From positions 1 to 49,540 of the forward strand of contig NZ_JAAZWC010000033.1 of assembly GCF_013185195.1 (NCBI RefSeq): 49,540 nucleotides of DNA, in the 5' to 3' direction. This DNA comes from Saccharibacillus qingshengii. Lineage in GTDB: Bacteria > Bacillota > Bacilli > Paenibacillales > Paenibacillaceae. Each line of letters begins with the position of its first letter. Within the stretch, counting starts at the first letter, position 1. The notes beneath the pieces are model-generated. The model was not told where the DNA came from. It searched no databases and saw only the letters and a list, made by a program, of their open reading frames with translations. Shown one piece after another: positions 22,899 to 32,427 of the stretch. The position numbers and the translations under genes are program-made.

Positions 22899-25800
22899 AT
22901 GACTGGATTGCCTCCGAAACAGGGTCTTTACGATCCCCAGTTTGAAAAAGACGCCTGCGGCATGGGCTTTATCGCCAATATCAAGGGAGCACCCGCACAC
23001 GATATCGTCAGCCGCGCGCTGACCATGCTCGAGAACATGGAACACCGCGGCGGCCAGGGAGCCGAACCGAACTCCGGCGACGGAGCGGGCATCATGCTGC
23101 AAATTCCGCACGAATTTTTCGCTTCCGAGGAGCTCGGATTTACGCTGCCGGCCGCCGGGGATTACGGAGTCGGTATGCTGTTCCTGTCGACCGACGACAA
23201 AATCCGCGCCCGTCACGAATATCTGCTCGGCGAGATCATTCAGGCTGAAGGACAGAAGCTGCTCGGCTTCCGCACGGTTCCGACCGACGACAGCACGCTC
23301 GGCTTTTCCGCCAAAGCGGCCAAGCCCTGCGTACGCCAGGTGTTTATCGGACGCGGTGCCGTAAACGGCACGGACGATCTGGCTTTTGAACGCAAACTGT
23401 ATGTCATTCGCCGTCTGGCCGAGATGTCGATCCGCTACGCGGAAGGCGAAGGCGCCGAGTCTTTCTACATTCCGAGTCTGTCGAGCCTCAAGATCGTCTA
23501 CAAAGGCATGCTGACTACGGCGCAGGTTGGACAGTTCTACCCGGATCTGCGCGACGAGAAGCTCAGTTCGGCGATCGCGCTGATTCACTCGCGTTTCAGC
23601 ACGAATACGTTCCCGAGCTGGGACCGTGCGCACCCTTACCGTTTCATGATCCACAACGGCGAGATCAACACGATGCGCGGCAATGTGAACTGGATGCATG
23701 CGCGCCAGACCCTGTTCGAGAGCGAAGTGTTCGGTCCCGACCTCGACAAGGTCAAGCCGGTCATCAACCCGGACGGTTCCGATACGGCGATGTTCGACAA
23801 CACGTTCGAATTCCTGTATCTGAGCGGACGCTCGCTGCCGCATGTGGCCATGATGATGGTGCCGGAGCCTTGGAGCAAGCACGAGACGATGGACGATACG
23901 AAAAAAGCGTTCTATGAATATCACAGCTGTCTGATGGAACCGTGGGACGGTCCCGCCGCGATGGCGTTCTCGGACGGCGTGCAGATCGGCGCGATCCTCG
24001 ACCGCAACGGGCTTCGTCCGGCACGCTACTACGTGACCAAAGACGATACGATCATCTTGTCCTCCGAAGCGGGCGTACTTGACGTAGCGCCGGAAGACAT
24101 CTTGTACAAAGACCGTCTGCGTCCGGGCCGGATGCTGCTGATCGACACCAAACAGGGCCGGATCATTTCCGATGAAGAAGTAAAGCAGCAGATTGCGACG
24201 GAGCAGCCGTACCGCGAATGGCTGGACGAGCATATGATCAATCTCGACGAGCTGCCGGATGCCCAGGAACCGCCGGCTCCGAAGCACGAGAACGTGACGC
24301 AGCTTCAGCTGTCGTTCGGTTATACGTTCGAAGAACTGCGGAAAGTGCTGGAGCCGATCGCTTCGACAGGAATCGAAGCGACGGGTTCGATGGGCTACGA
24401 CGCCCCGCTCGCCGTGCTGTCCGACAAGCCGCAGCGTCTGTACAACTACTTCAAGCAGATGTTCGCGCAGGTCACCAACCCGCCGATCGACGCGATCCGC
24501 GAAGAAATCGTCACGTCGGCTTCGACGGCAATCGGTGCGGAACGCAATCTGCTGCTGCCGGAACCGGAAAGCTGCCGGATGATTTCGCTCGATACGCCGG
24601 TATTGTCGAACGAAGATTTTGCGAAGATCCGCCATGTGCACCGTCACCGTCCGGGCTTCCGCGCGATGACGATTCCGATCTTCTTCGAAGCGGCGCGCGG
24701 CGCCGACGGTCTGCGCGATGCGCTGGACGACATGTGCAAAGCGGCTGACCGCGTCATCAAGAAAGGGCATAACATCCTGATCTTGTCCGACAAAGGCGTG
24801 AATCGGGACAATGCGGCCATTCCGGCGCTGCTTGCCGTTTCGACTATGCATCACCATTTGATTCGCCAGGGAACACGCACCAAAGTTACCCTGCTGCTGG
24901 AATCCGGCGAACCGCGCGATGTGCATCACTTTGCGCTTCTGCTTGGCTACGGCATCAGCGCCGTCAATCCTTATCTGGCGTTCGAGACGCTGCAGGATAT
25001 GATCGCGCAGGGTATGCTTAGAGGCATCTCGCACGAAAAAGCGGTCAAGAACTTTATCAAAGGCGTAACCAAGGGCGTCGTGAAAATCCTGTCCAAGATG
25101 GGCATTTCCACGATCCAATCGTACCGAGGCGCCCAGATCTTCGAAGCGGTGGGCCTCAAGCCCGAATTTGTGGATCGCTACTTCACCTGGACGCCTACGC
25201 GCATCGGCGGCATCGGGCTCGAAGAAGTGGCGTTCGATACGCTGCTGCAGCACAACCGGGCTTTCTCCGACAAAGACGGCATCGACAAGGTGCTTGATTC
25301 CGGCGGCGAATATCAATGGCGCAGCGACGGCGAAGACCATCTGTTCAACCCGCAGACCATTCACCTGCTGCAGCATGCGGTTCGCACCGGCGATTACGAA
25401 ACGTACAAGAAGTATGCACGCCTCGTCGAAGGAGAGTCCAAACAGCATCTGACGCTGCGCGCGCTGCTGAACCTCAAACCGGTCGGCGAACCGGTTCCGC
25501 TGGACGAAGTCGAACCGGCTTCCTCCATTATGAAACGCTTCAAGACCGGAGCGATGTCGTTCGGTTCGATCAGCAAGGAAGCGCATGAATCGCTTGCGAT
25601 CGGCATGAACCGCATCGGAGGCAAAAGCAATACCGGCGAAGGCGGCGAAGATCCGGCGCGCTTCATTCCGGATGCCAACGGAGATTCCCGCCGCAGCGCG
25701 ATCAAACAGGTCGCTTCGGGCCGCTTCGGCGTGACGTCGAACTACCTGGTCAACGCCGACGAGATTCAGATCAAGATGGCGCAGGGGGCCAAGCCGGGCG

Positions 25801-27491
25801 AAGGCGGACAGCTGCCGGGCCGCAAAGTCTATCCTTGGGTCGCGGAAGTTCGGGGTTCGACGCCGGGCGTAGGTCTCATCTCGCCGCCGCCGCACCACGA
25901 TATCTATTCGATCGAAGATTTGGCCGAATTGATCTACGATCTGAAAAATGCCAACCCGCGCGCAGATATTAACGTGAAGCTGGTCTCCGAAGTCGGAGTA
26001 GGCACGATTGCGGCCGGCGTTGCCAAAGGCCGCGCCGACATTATCCTCGTCAGCGGTTACGACGGCGGAACCGGCGCATCGCCGCAGGGTTCGATCCGTC
26101 ACGCGGGCATGCCGTGGGAACTGGGGCTGGCCGAGACGCATCAGACGCTGATTCTCAACAATCTGCGCGACCGCGTCGTACTGGAGACGGACGGCAAAAT
26201 GCTGTCGGGCCGCGACCTGGCTGTCGCCGCTCTGCTTGGAGCGGAAGAATACGGATTCTCGACCGCGCCTCTGATCGCCGTCGGCTGTATCATGATGAGA
26301 GTATGCCAGCTGGATACCTGCCCGGTTGGCGTAGCGACGCAGAACCCGGAACTGCGCAAGAACTTTATGGGCGATCCGGAACACGTCGTCAACTTCATGA
26401 CGTTTGTCGCGGAAGATCTGCGCGAGATCATGGCACAGCTCGGCTTCCGCACGATCCAGGAAATGGTCGGACGCACGGACTGCCTCGATGCGGTGGATGC
26501 TTCGCATCATTGGAAGAAAAAAGGTCTCGATCTGACGCCGCTGCTGCATGTGCCGACGCTTCCGGAAGGCAGCACGCCTTTCCGTTCGCAGACCCAGAAT
26601 CACGGTCTGGAACATACGCTCGACATGCGCGAACTGCTGACGGCCGCCGCTCCCGCGCTTGAACGCGGAGAGAAAGTCGATGCACACTTCAAGATCACGA
26701 ACGTGGACCGGGCCGCCGGTACGATTCTCGGCAGCGAAGTCACGCGCAAATACGGCGCGGCCGGACTGCCGGACGATACGATCAGCCTGCACTTCACCGG
26801 TTCGGCGGGCCAGAGCTTTGGCGCGTTTGTACCGAAAGGTATCACGCTTGAAGTATCGGGCGATTCCAACGACTACGTGGGCAAAGGGCTGTCGGGCGGC
26901 AAGTTGATTGTGAGACCTGATCCGAGAGCGACGTTCAAGTCGGAAGAAAATATTATCATCGGCAATACGGCGCTCTACGGCGCGACTGCGGGCGAAGCTT
27001 ATATCAGCGGAATCGCCGGCGAACGTTTCGCGGTCCGCAACTCGGGTGCGAAAGTGGTCGTGGAAGGTACGGGAGATCACGGCTGCGAATACATGACCGG
27101 AGGACGCGTAGTGGTACTCGGCGCGACGGGACGCAACTTTGCGGCCGGCATGTCGGGCGGCGTCGCTTATGTCTATGACGGAGCGGGCGATTTCGTCGAC
27201 CGCTGCAACCTGGAAATGGTGCTGCTTGAGACGCTTGAAGACGCAGCGGAGAAAGAAGAAGTCCGCGAACTGATTCAGCGTCACGCCGATTTGACCGACA
27301 GCGGCGTAGCCAAGCTGATTCTCGACGGTTGGGAACAGACGTCGAGCCGTTTCGTCCGCGTCATTCCAAAAGATTACAAGCGCATGCTGGAACAGATCGA
27401 AAAAGCCGAATCGACCGGTCTGACCGGCGAAGCCGCGCTCTTGGCCGCTTTTGAAGCCAATATGCGCGAGCTGGCCCGCGCCGGCGGCTGA
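22899..27491 (+). CDS. gltB: Glutamate synthase large subunit
   Basis: GltB makes two glutamates from glutamine and 2-oxoglutarate. I placed the start at ATG 22899 (AAAGG 13 nt before); an in-frame ATG at 22866 adds 11 residues but lacks a ribosome site. The first residues ([19 protein letters not shown]) are a short propeptide before the catalytic Cys of CGMGF, the nucleophile of the class II glutaminase. The central region has the FMN/synthase domain, with [16 protein letters not shown], the Lys/Gly-rich [20 protein letters not shown] segment, and a 3Fe-4S cysteine cluster ([15 protein letters not shown]). The C-terminal GXGXG beta-helix includes [17 protein letters not shown]. Length 1,530 fits the family. 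No gltD (small subunit) is adjacent; a terminator follows directly. Confidence 0.95.
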   Translation: MTGLPPKQGLYDPQFEKDACGMGFIANIKGAPAHDIVSRALTMLENMEHRGGQGAEPNSGDGAGIMLQIPHEFFASEELGFTLPAAGDYGVGMLFLSTDDKIRARHEYLLGEIIQAEGQKLLGFRTVPTDDSTLGFSAKAAKPCVRQVFIGRGAVNGTDDLAFERKLYVIRRLAEMSIRYAEGEGAESFYIPSLSSLKIVYKGMLTTAQVGQFYPDLRDEKLSSAIALIHSRFSTNTFPSWDRAHPYRFMIHNGEINTMRGNVNWMHARQTLFESEVFGPDLDKVKPVINPDGSDTAMFDNTFEFLYLSGRSLPHVAMMMVPEPWSKHETMDDTKKAFYEYHSCLMEPWDGPAAMAFSDGVQIGAILDRNGLRPARYYVTKDDTIILSSEAGVLDVAPEDILYKDRLRPGRMLLIDTKQGRIISDEEVKQQIATEQPYREWLDEHMINLDELPDAQEPPAPKHENVTQLQLSFGYTFEELRKVLEPIASTGIEATGSMGYDAPLAVLSDKPQRLYNYFKQMFAQVTNPPIDAIREEIVTSASTAIGAERNLLLPEPESCRMISLDTPVLSNEDFAKIRHVHRHRPGFRAMTIPIFFEAARGADGLRDALDDMCKAADRVIKKGHNILILSDKGVNRDNAAIPALLAVSTMHHHLIRQGTRTKVTLLLESGEPRDVHHFALLLGYGISAVNPYLAFETLQDMIAQGMLRGISHEKAVKNFIKGVTKGVVKILSKMGISTIQSYRGAQIFEAVGLKPEFVDRYFTWTPTRIGGIGLEEVAFDTLLQHNRAFSDKDGIDKVLDSGGEYQWRSDGEDHLFNPQTIHLLQHAVRTGDYETYKKYARLVEGESKQHLTLRALLNLKPVGEPVPLDEVEPASSIMKRFKTGAMSFGSISKEAHESLAIGMNRIGGKSNTGEGGEDPARFIPDANGDSRRSAIKQVASGRFGVTSNYLVNADEIQIKMAQGAKPGEGGQLPGRKVYPWVAEVRGSTPGVGLISPPPHHDIYSIEDLAELIYDLKNANPRADINVKLVSEVGVGTIAAGVAKGRADIILVSGYDGGTGASPQGSIRHAGMPWELGLAETHQTLILNNLRDRVVLETDGKMLSGRDLAVAALLGAEEYGFSTAPLIAVGCIMMRVCQLDTCPVGVATQNPELRKNFMGDPEHVVNFMTFVAEDLREIMAQLGFRTIQEMVGRTDCLDAVDASHHWKKKGLDLTPLLHVPTLPEGSTPFRSQTQNHGLEHTLDMRELLTAAAPALERGEKVDAHFKITNVDRAAGTILGSEVTRKYGAAGLPDDTISLHFTGSAGQSFGAFVPKGITLEVSGDSNDYVGKGLSGGKLIVRPDPRATFKSEENIIIGNTALYGATAGEAYISGIAGERFAVRNSGAKVVVEGTGDHGCEYMTGGRVVVLGATGRNFAAGMSGGVAYVYDGAGDFVDRCNLEMVLLETLEDAAEKEEVRELIQRHADLTDSGVAKLILDGWEQTSSRFVRVIPKDYKRMLEQIEKAESTGLTGEAALLAAFEANMRELARAGG

Positions 27492-27503
27492 TTGCTTTTA
27501 GGG

Positions 27504-27546
27504 AAGGCCCACCCGTTTCTTTCAAGAGAAGCGGGTGGGCTTTTTT
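27504..27546 (+). terminator. Intrinsic terminator after gltB
   Basis: GCCCACCCG (27507-27515) pairs with CGGGTGGGC (27532-27540). A second inner stem TTCT/AGAA helps, and six T's follow. Confidence 0.9.
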
Positions 27547-27645
27547 AATGGGAAATAATAGGATGAGAGAACAAAGCTATGTTACATTGATAACGAAGAG
27601 TTCTTTTGAAGAAAAACAGACCCAAGCGAATTGGAGGCGAACGTG

Positions 27646-28227
27646 GTGGAATCGGAGAACACGAAAGAATCATTAAATGGAATGATTTTCGAGTTTGCTC
27701 ATTTGATTCATCGAACGCGCAGAGTCGGAATGCTCGGCATTCAAAGACATGAACTGGAAGATTGGTTCGGAAGTGAATGTTCGGTACATTTGACGAGATT
27801 CATCGCCAAGGGAATGGGTTCGGTCAGAGAAGGGAGGTTGTACGAGCGGACGGTGGCTTACTTGCGGGCTCAGATTCCGGAAGAGATTCGTAATTCCGAC
27901 GTCAGCGTGCCGGACTTGAAGGCGATGGAGTATGCTATTCAACTCTTCGAGTTTTGCGTTAGCGGGGATTTGGAATCTTACAACCTATACGTCAACAGCA
28001 TATGGGCTGACGAATTTCCGGGGCAGGAGATGCTTCAGGAGAAGCAGGTGCTGGAATTTGTCCGAAAGACGGACTGGATCGGACAAGCGATCGATCGTCC
28101 AACTTTCGAAGCGGAAAAAAGAAAAGATTACAAACACGAACCTCCTCCAAAAGGGACTTTCCTGGAACAATGGGAAATCAACGAGATGTTGGGACGCAAA
28201 GAAAAAGATTGGATAAGACCTTGGTGA
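27646..28227 (+). CDS. Hypothetical protein (193 aa)
   Basis: I placed the start at GTG 27646, 8 nt after GGAGG (27633-27637); GTG 27643 is equally possible. The soluble, acidic/aromatic protein contains EFAHLIHRTRRVGMLGIQRH, YLRAQIPEEIRN, and a proline-rich then Trp-rich end (HEPPPKGTFLEQWEINEML, DWIRPW). There is no signal peptide, membrane segment or catalytic motif I recognise. It is less GC-rich than its neighbours, which may indicate recent acquisition. It precedes a two-gene ABC transporter on the same strand by 82 nt, with no terminator between, so co-transcription is possible. Confidence 0.7.
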   Translation: MESENTKESLNGMIFEFAHLIHRTRRVGMLGIQRHELEDWFGSECSVHLTRFIAKGMGSVREGRLYERTVAYLRAQIPEEIRNSDVSVPDLKAMEYAIQLFEFCVSGDLESYNLYVNSIWADEFPGQEMLQEKQVLEFVRKTDWIGQAIDRPTFEAEKRKDYKHEPPPKGTFLEQWEINEMLGRKEKDWIRPW

Positions 28228-28309
28228 GCTTCTTCTTGGGAGCGTTCAGAAAAAACAATAAGGGAATAAAAAACAGGGAATCGCAATGTGAAGGAGGATC
28301 ATATTTTAT

Positions 28310-29269
28310 ATGGAAATCATCAGCGATAAAATGCCTGTTCCGGGCAGCAAAAGCAAGATGACCGGAGACCCCGTCGTCCGTTTCGACAATGTAGTCAAAC
28401 GGATCGGCCGCAAAACGATTATCGAAGGCCTTACGCTTGACGTACCGCCGGGGCAAGTCTTCGGTTTCCTCGGACCAAACGGTTCGGGCAAAACAACGAC
28501 GATCCGGATGATGACGGGACTCATGGCGCCAAGTTCCGGAGATATCGTCATCGACGGCCGCAGCATCACGCGGGATTTTGAACAAGCGATTTCCCAAGTG
28601 GGAGCGATCGTGGAGAATCCGGAGATGTACAGTTACTTAAGCGGTTACCGCAATCTGAAGCAGTATGCACGTATGCGCTCCGACGTGACGAAGGAACGGA
28701 TTGACGAGGTCGTTCAGTTTACGGGCCTGGATCGCCGGATTCATGATAAAGTCTCGACGTATTCGCTGGGTATGCGTCAGCGCCTGGGCGTCGCACAGGC
28801 TATTCTGCACCGCCCCAAACTGCTGATCCTCGATGAGCCGACCAACGGACTCGATCCCCAGGGAATCCGGGAGCTGCGCGATTACCTGAGAGAGCTGACA
28901 CGCAAGGAAGGCACCACCGTCTTCGTATCGAGCCATCTGCTCAGCGAAATGGAATTGATGTGCGATACCGTGGCGATTATCCAGGCCGGCAAATTGATCG
29001 ATGTACGGGAACTGCACGGCGAGGCGGATATCCATGCGACACTCGAGACGATATTCGATGTGGGCGAGCGGATCGAAGAAGCATTGGCTCTGCTCGGAGG
29101 CGGAGAAATCCGAAGCGGTCAGCTGGTCGTACGGACGAATCGGGAAGGTATTGCGGAGATCAACAATCTTTTCGTGCAGGCAGGGATCGCGGTTTACGGG
29201 ATTCGGGCACTGACCCGTACGCTGGAAGATCAATTCCTGGAGATGACGGGAGGCGGCGGAATTGTTTAA
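28310..29269 (+). CDS. ABC transporter ATP-binding protein (BcrA/CcmA-like)
   Basis: This 319-residue ATPase subunit pairs with the permease that follows. It has Walker A GPNGSGKTTTIRMMTGL, Q-loop GAIVENPEMYSYLSG, signature YSLGMRQRLGVAQA, Walker B LLILDEPTNGLDPQGI and H-loop VFVSSHLLSEME. The C-terminal ~90 residues are an accessory domain typical of BcrA/NatA-like ATPases. The start ATG 28310 lies 12 nt after AAGGAGG, longer than usual. The signature motif is YSLGMRQR rather than LSGGQ, normal for this branch. Similar pairs export peptide antibiotics, lantibiotics or ions; the substrate here is not visible and no antibiotic biosynthesis genes are near. Confidence 0.9.
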   Translation: MEIISDKMPVPGSKSKMTGDPVVRFDNVVKRIGRKTIIEGLTLDVPPGQVFGFLGPNGSGKTTTIRMMTGLMAPSSGDIVIDGRSITRDFEQAISQVGAIVENPEMYSYLSGYRNLKQYARMRSDVTKERIDEVVQFTGLDRRIHDKVSTYSLGMRQRLGVAQAILHRPKLLILDEPTNGLDPQGIRELRDYLRELTRKEGTTVFVSSHLLSEMELMCDTVAIIQAGKLIDVRELHGEADIHATLETIFDVGERIEEALALLGGGEIRSGQLVVRTNREGIAEINNLFVQAGIAVYGIRALTRTLEDQFLEMTGGGGIV

Positions 29270-30044
29270 CTTTTTCAGACTTGTACATAACGAAAATATT
29301 AAGATTTATGCAAGAGTGCGTACCTGGATCATGCTCGGCGTATTGGGGCTTGTGGGGCTGTTGATGCCGGTGCTGTTCGGTTACGTCAGCGAAGACATCG
29401 GCGTTTGGAGTGCGATGAATACCCTGCTGCAGTTCTGGTTCCTGCCTACGGTCTTCACGATCGCGGTGGCCGCGGATACGGTAGCCGGCGAATTCTCGCG
29501 CGGTACGATCAAGCTGCTGCTGATCCGTCCTTGGAGCCGCATCAAGATCCTGCTGTCCAAATATATCGCCGTCGCCTTGTTTATGCTCGCTTTGTATGCT
29601 CTCCTCGTGGGTCTCGGTCTGGGGATGTCGGTGCTGCTGTTCGGCCATTCATCGGGAACGACGGACATTCTCGGGCAGCTCTCGGGGAGTTTGTCCGATT
29701 ACTTCTGGTGGTCGCTGCTGTACCGGCTCGTCGACTGTCTGATTTACGTAACGATGGCGTTTATGTTCTCGTCCGTATTCCGCAGCAACTCGCTGTCGGT
29801 GGCCCTGACCATTATCCTGCTGTTTATGGGAGGACTCATTACGCTGCTCGTAAATCCTGCCAAATACGAGTTGGGCCGTTATCTGCTGTTCGCGAATATG
29901 GATTTGAGCCAGTATATCTCTGATGAAACAGGGAGCTACGGTGTAAGTTCGCTCGGATTTTCGCTGTCGGTGCTGGCTGCGTATTACGTCTCGTTCCTTA
30001 TTTTAACGTTCTGGGTATTCCGAAAAAGAGACGTAGCCGCATAA
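29262..30044 (+). CDS. ABC-2 type permease
   Basis: The 260-residue membrane subunit begins at TTG 29262, 8 nt inside the end of the ATPase gene, with GGGAGG 8 nt upstream; the overlap implies translational coupling. It has about six hydrophobic segments, the first being TWIMLGVLGLVGLLMPVLFG. The loop DTVAGEFSRGTIKLLLIRPW is the amphipathic interface motif (E-x-x-x-G-T) of ABC-2 permeases that contact the ATPase. A terminator follows 54 nt later. Together with the ATPase it should form an exporter of two permeases and two ATPases. Confidence 0.88.
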   Translation: MFNFFRLVHNENIKIYARVRTWIMLGVLGLVGLLMPVLFGYVSEDIGVWSAMNTLLQFWFLPTVFTIAVAADTVAGEFSRGTIKLLLIRPWSRIKILLSKYIAVALFMLALYALLVGLGLGMSVLLFGHSSGTTDILGQLSGSLSDYFWWSLLYRLVDCLIYVTMAFMFSSVFRSNSLSVALTIILLFMGGLITLLVNPAKYELGRYLLFANMDLSQYISDETGSYGVSSLGFSLSVLAAYYVSFLILTFWVFRKRDVAA

Positions 30045-30098
30045 AGCGGACAGGAACGACGCAGCGAAGAGGCTCCCGCCTCCAAACGGATTCGATTT

Positions 30099-30133
30099 CG
30101 ACCACCGGCAGACACGGCTGCCGGTGGTTTTTG
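30099..30133 (+). terminator. Intrinsic terminator after the ABC-2 operon
   Basis: ACCACCGGCAG (30101-30111) pairs with CTGCCGGTGGT (30118-30128), with a T5 tail. Confidence 0.88.
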
Positions 30134-30260
30134 GAATGTGCGTATTTCGATCCGGACAAAGAGTGCCCGTGCGGATTCTTTTGCGTTATAATGAAAAAAT
30201 CAATAAAAGGCCGGCTTATCCCCGATAAGCTGCGTTGATAGGAAGCGAAGGTGGAGAAAC

Positions 30261-30803
30261 GTGGATGCACACGAAACAAGCAGCCGGGTATGGATCTCGC
30301 GCAATGAAGAGGATACGGCAGCCTTGGCTGCGTACTTTGCCTCGTTGGCGAAGCCGGGAACGGTGATTGCGCTCGACGGGGATCTGGGTGCGGGCAAAAC
30401 GAAGTTTTCGCAGGGATTTGCCGCCGCATTGGGCGTTCGGGGGATCGTGAACAGCCCGACCTTTACCTTGATCAAGGAATACGAAGGCAGGCTGCCTCTT
30501 TACCATATGGACGTCTACCGGATTACGCAGGATGAAGCCGAAGATCTGGGTCTCGACGAATATTTTGAAGGCCGCGGGGTGTCGCTGGTGGAGTGGGCTT
30601 CGATCATTCCCGACCTGCTGCCGGCCGGCCGATTGAATCTGCATATCGAGCATAACGGAGAAGCAGCCCGTATGATTCGCTGTGAAGGAATCGGTGCGCC
30701 GTATGCGAAATGGGTGGAAGAGATGCCGGATTCCGGTACCGATACAGAATCGGGACCACGAAAATTGAATGAAGATGGGGAATTTGAATATGACAAAAAA
30801 TAA
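30261..30803 (+). CDS. tsaE: tRNA t6A37 biosynthesis ATPase TsaE
   Basis: TsaE is the P-loop ATPase of the TsaBDE complex that adds threonylcarbamoyl to A37 of ANN-decoding tRNAs. The GTG start follows GGTGGAG. Walker A is GDLGAGKTKFSQGFA, followed by VNSPTFTLIKEYEG and LYHMDVYRI, then LGLDEYFEGRGVSLVEWASI, all classic TsaE motifs. The last ~25 residues (SGTDTESGPRKLNEDGEFEY) are an extra acidic tail. The gene overlaps tsaB by 14 nt. A TATAAT (30187-30192) is upstream but its -35 is poor. The order tsaE-tsaB-rimI-tsaD is the same as ydiB-ydiC-ydiD-ydiE in B. subtilis. Confidence 0.93.
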   Translation: MDAHETSSRVWISRNEEDTAALAAYFASLAKPGTVIALDGDLGAGKTKFSQGFAAALGVRGIVNSPTFTLIKEYEGRLPLYHMDVYRITQDEAEDLGLDEYFEGRGVSLVEWASIIPDLLPAGRLNLHIEHNGEAARMIRCEGIGAPYAKWVEEMPDSGTDTESGPRKLNEDGEFEYDKK

Positions 30804-31590
30804 CGCGCAGCCCGGCCGGATTCTGGCGCTCGATACGTCCAGCGCTTCCCAGGCCGTAGCGGTACTGGAAGGAAGCGGGATCCTGTTCGAAAGCAGCAGT
30901 CTGGCCGAACGGAATCATTCCGTGAACCTGCTGCCGGAAATCGAGCGGGCGCTTCGGCAGTCCGGTACCGACAAACAGGCACTTGCGGGTATTGCCGTAG
31001 GCATCGGACCGGGTTCGTATACGGGCGTTCGTATTGCCGTCACGACGGCGAAGACGCTCGCCTGGGCGCTGAAGCTGCCGGTAGCGGCCGTGTCGAGCCT
31101 GGAAGCGCAGGCCGCCTCGGGACTCGAAGCGTCCGGTCTTCAGGGGAAGATCTGGGTCGTTCCCCTGGTCGATGCACGGCGCGGACAAGCCTATACGGCT
31201 TTGTTTGAAGCGGATCTTCCGTCGGGCCGCGGCCGAGCGGATGAGCTGCCGCTGAACCGTACCGCGGAAGATGCGATTTTGCAGGTTCAGGATTGGATGG
31301 TTCAACTGGCCGCAAGACTGCAGGAACTGCCTGCGGATAAGCGTCCCGATTGTATCCTGTTTACGGGAGAAACGGAAAAGCATGCCGAGACCGTGCAGGG
31401 CCTGGCCGAGATGGCCGGACTGCCAGAGGACCGTATTGCCCTGCAGGACTGTGCGGCTGAAGCGAGATGGATCGGCCGGATCGGACTGCGCAAGCTTGAG
31501 AGCGGCGATACGGTTGACGCGCATGATCTGCTGCCGAACTATACGCAGGTCACCGAAGCGGAAGCGAATCTGCTGCGCGCCAAGAGCTAG
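30790..31590 (+). CDS. tsaB: tRNA t6A37 biosynthesis protein TsaB
   Basis: TsaB is the ASKHA-fold partner that dimerises with TsaD. Motifs are GRILALDTSSASQAVAVLEG, ERNHSVNLLPEIERAL, and IAVGIGPGSYTGVRIAVTTA, the last diagnostic of the family. The C-terminus (PNYTQVTEAEANLLRAKS) is also typical, so the protein is full length at 266 residues. I chose ATG 30790 (overlapping the tsaE end); ATG 30769 is in frame. The stop TAG (31588-31590) is the left CTAG of a palindromic repeat array that separates this gene from rimI by about 300 bp. Confidence 0.93.
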   Translation: MTKNNAQPGRILALDTSSASQAVAVLEGSGILFESSSLAERNHSVNLLPEIERALRQSGTDKQALAGIAVGIGPGSYTGVRIAVTTAKTLAWALKLPVAAVSSLEAQAASGLEASGLQGKIWVVPLVDARRGQAYTALFEADLPSGRGRADELPLNRTAEDAILQVQDWMVQLAARLQELPADKRPDCILFTGETEKHAETVQGLAEMAGLPEDRIALQDCAAEARWIGRIGLRKLESGDTVDAHDLLPNYTQVTEAEANLLRAKS

Positions 31591-31696
31591 TACCTTGACC
31601 GATAATGATGTTAGGTTACGCCCCTCGAAAACCCGCTTGAACCGTGCGTGTTTCCGATGAACGCAAGCCTTGGATTTAATTCGGTCAAGGTACTAG
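31587..31696. repeat. CTAG-bounded palindromic element, copy B1 (110 bp)
   Basis: Perfect 16-bp terminal inverted repeats CTAGTACCTTGACCGA (31587-31602) and TCGGTCAAGGTACTAG (31681-31696) enclose an imperfectly palindromic core with AGGTTACGCCCC and CGTGCGTGTTTCC. The left CTAG is the tsaB stop codon. Its core is recognisably related to the reverse complement of the element at 18,737. Confidence 0.9.
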
Positions 31697-31802
31697 TACC
31701 TTGACCGATAAAGATGTTAGGTTACGCCCCTCGAAAACCCGCTTGAACCGTGCGTGTTTCCGATGAACGCAAGCCTTGGATTTAATTCGGTCAAGGTACT
31801 AG
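31693..31802. repeat. CTAG-bounded palindromic element, copy B2 (110 bp, tandem)
   Basis: This is a second copy directly joined to the first through a shared CTAG (31693-31696). Reading base by base I find only one difference from copy B1 (GATAAAGATG instead of GATAATGATG). The near-identity indicates very recent duplication or self-targeted insertion. Confidence 0.9.
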
Positions 31803-31834
31803 TAACCTTACCTTTAGTGTTGACAAGGTACTAG
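31799..31834. repeat. CTAG-bounded palindromic element, truncated third unit
   Basis: After the shared CTAG (31799-31802) comes TAACCTTACCTTTAGTGT and TGACAAGGTACTAG. This is the right end of the copy A type element (18819-18850), with only a few differences. It is a third, internally deleted unit of the array. Confidence 0.8.
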
Positions 31835-31894
31835 AACATCCGGAACCTGCGGGAACCGGGAGATTGAATCGTAGAGGAAAGGGGGCTGCATGGG

Positions 31895-32422
31895 ATGCAG
31901 TACCGAGAGACCGAATCTGCACAACCTTCGGGCGAACCTTCTGTTCATTTTCGAACCATGGGGCTCGAAGATATCCCGGACGTTATGGTGATCGAACACG
32001 AATCGTTTTCGCTGCCCTGGACCGAGCAGGCCTTTCGCAGCGAGATGACGATCAATCATTTCGCGCGCTACCTCATTATGGAAGTGGACGGCGAAGCAGC
32101 CGGTTACGCGGGAATGTGGACGGTTATGGACGAAGCGCATATTACGAATATTGCGGTACGTACCGCTTATCGCGGACGCAAATTGGGCGCCCGTCTGCTG
32201 GAGGAGCTGCTCGGCATGGCGGAATCGCTCGGTCTGGAGAGAGCGACGCTGGAAGTGCGGGTCAGCAACGAAGTCGCCCGCCGGTTGTACGTCAAGATGG
32301 GATTCCGCGAAATCGGGGTCCGCAAAGGGTATTACTCCGACAACAACGAAGATGCCGTCATTATGTGGATAGACCTGAAAGGCCGTTCCAGAGCGGCGGG
32401 GAATACGGAAGGAAGCGTGTAA
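31895..32422 (+). CDS. rimI: Ribosomal protein S18 alanine N-acetyltransferase-like GNAT
   Basis: This 175-residue GNAT acetyltransferase is placed as RimI by sequence and position. It has VHFRTMGLEDIPDVMVIEHE and SFSLPWTEQAFRSEM at the N-terminus, both typical of RimI. The acetyl-CoA site is ITNIAVRTAYRGRKLGARLL, and LYVKMGFREIGVRKGYY is the C-terminal GNAT signature. The start ATG 31895 lies downstream of an AAAGGGGG tract. It is followed by tsaD after 5 nt. The repeat array just upstream increases the distance from tsaB, so its expression may depend on reading through several hairpins. Confidence 0.9.
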   Translation: MQYRETESAQPSGEPSVHFRTMGLEDIPDVMVIEHESFSLPWTEQAFRSEMTINHFARYLIMEVDGEAAGYAGMWTVMDEAHITNIAVRTAYRGRKLGARLLEELLGMAESLGLERATLEVRVSNEVARRLYVKMGFREIGVRKGYYSDNNEDAVIMWIDLKGRSRAAGNTEGSV

Positions 32423-32427
32423 CGGGC

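Noticed and set aside
22692-27284. Very long open frame on the minus strand opposite gltB
   Set aside because: It has no ribosome site at a useful start and no recognisable motif. Its composition is that of a codon-bias shadow of the GC-rich gltB frame.
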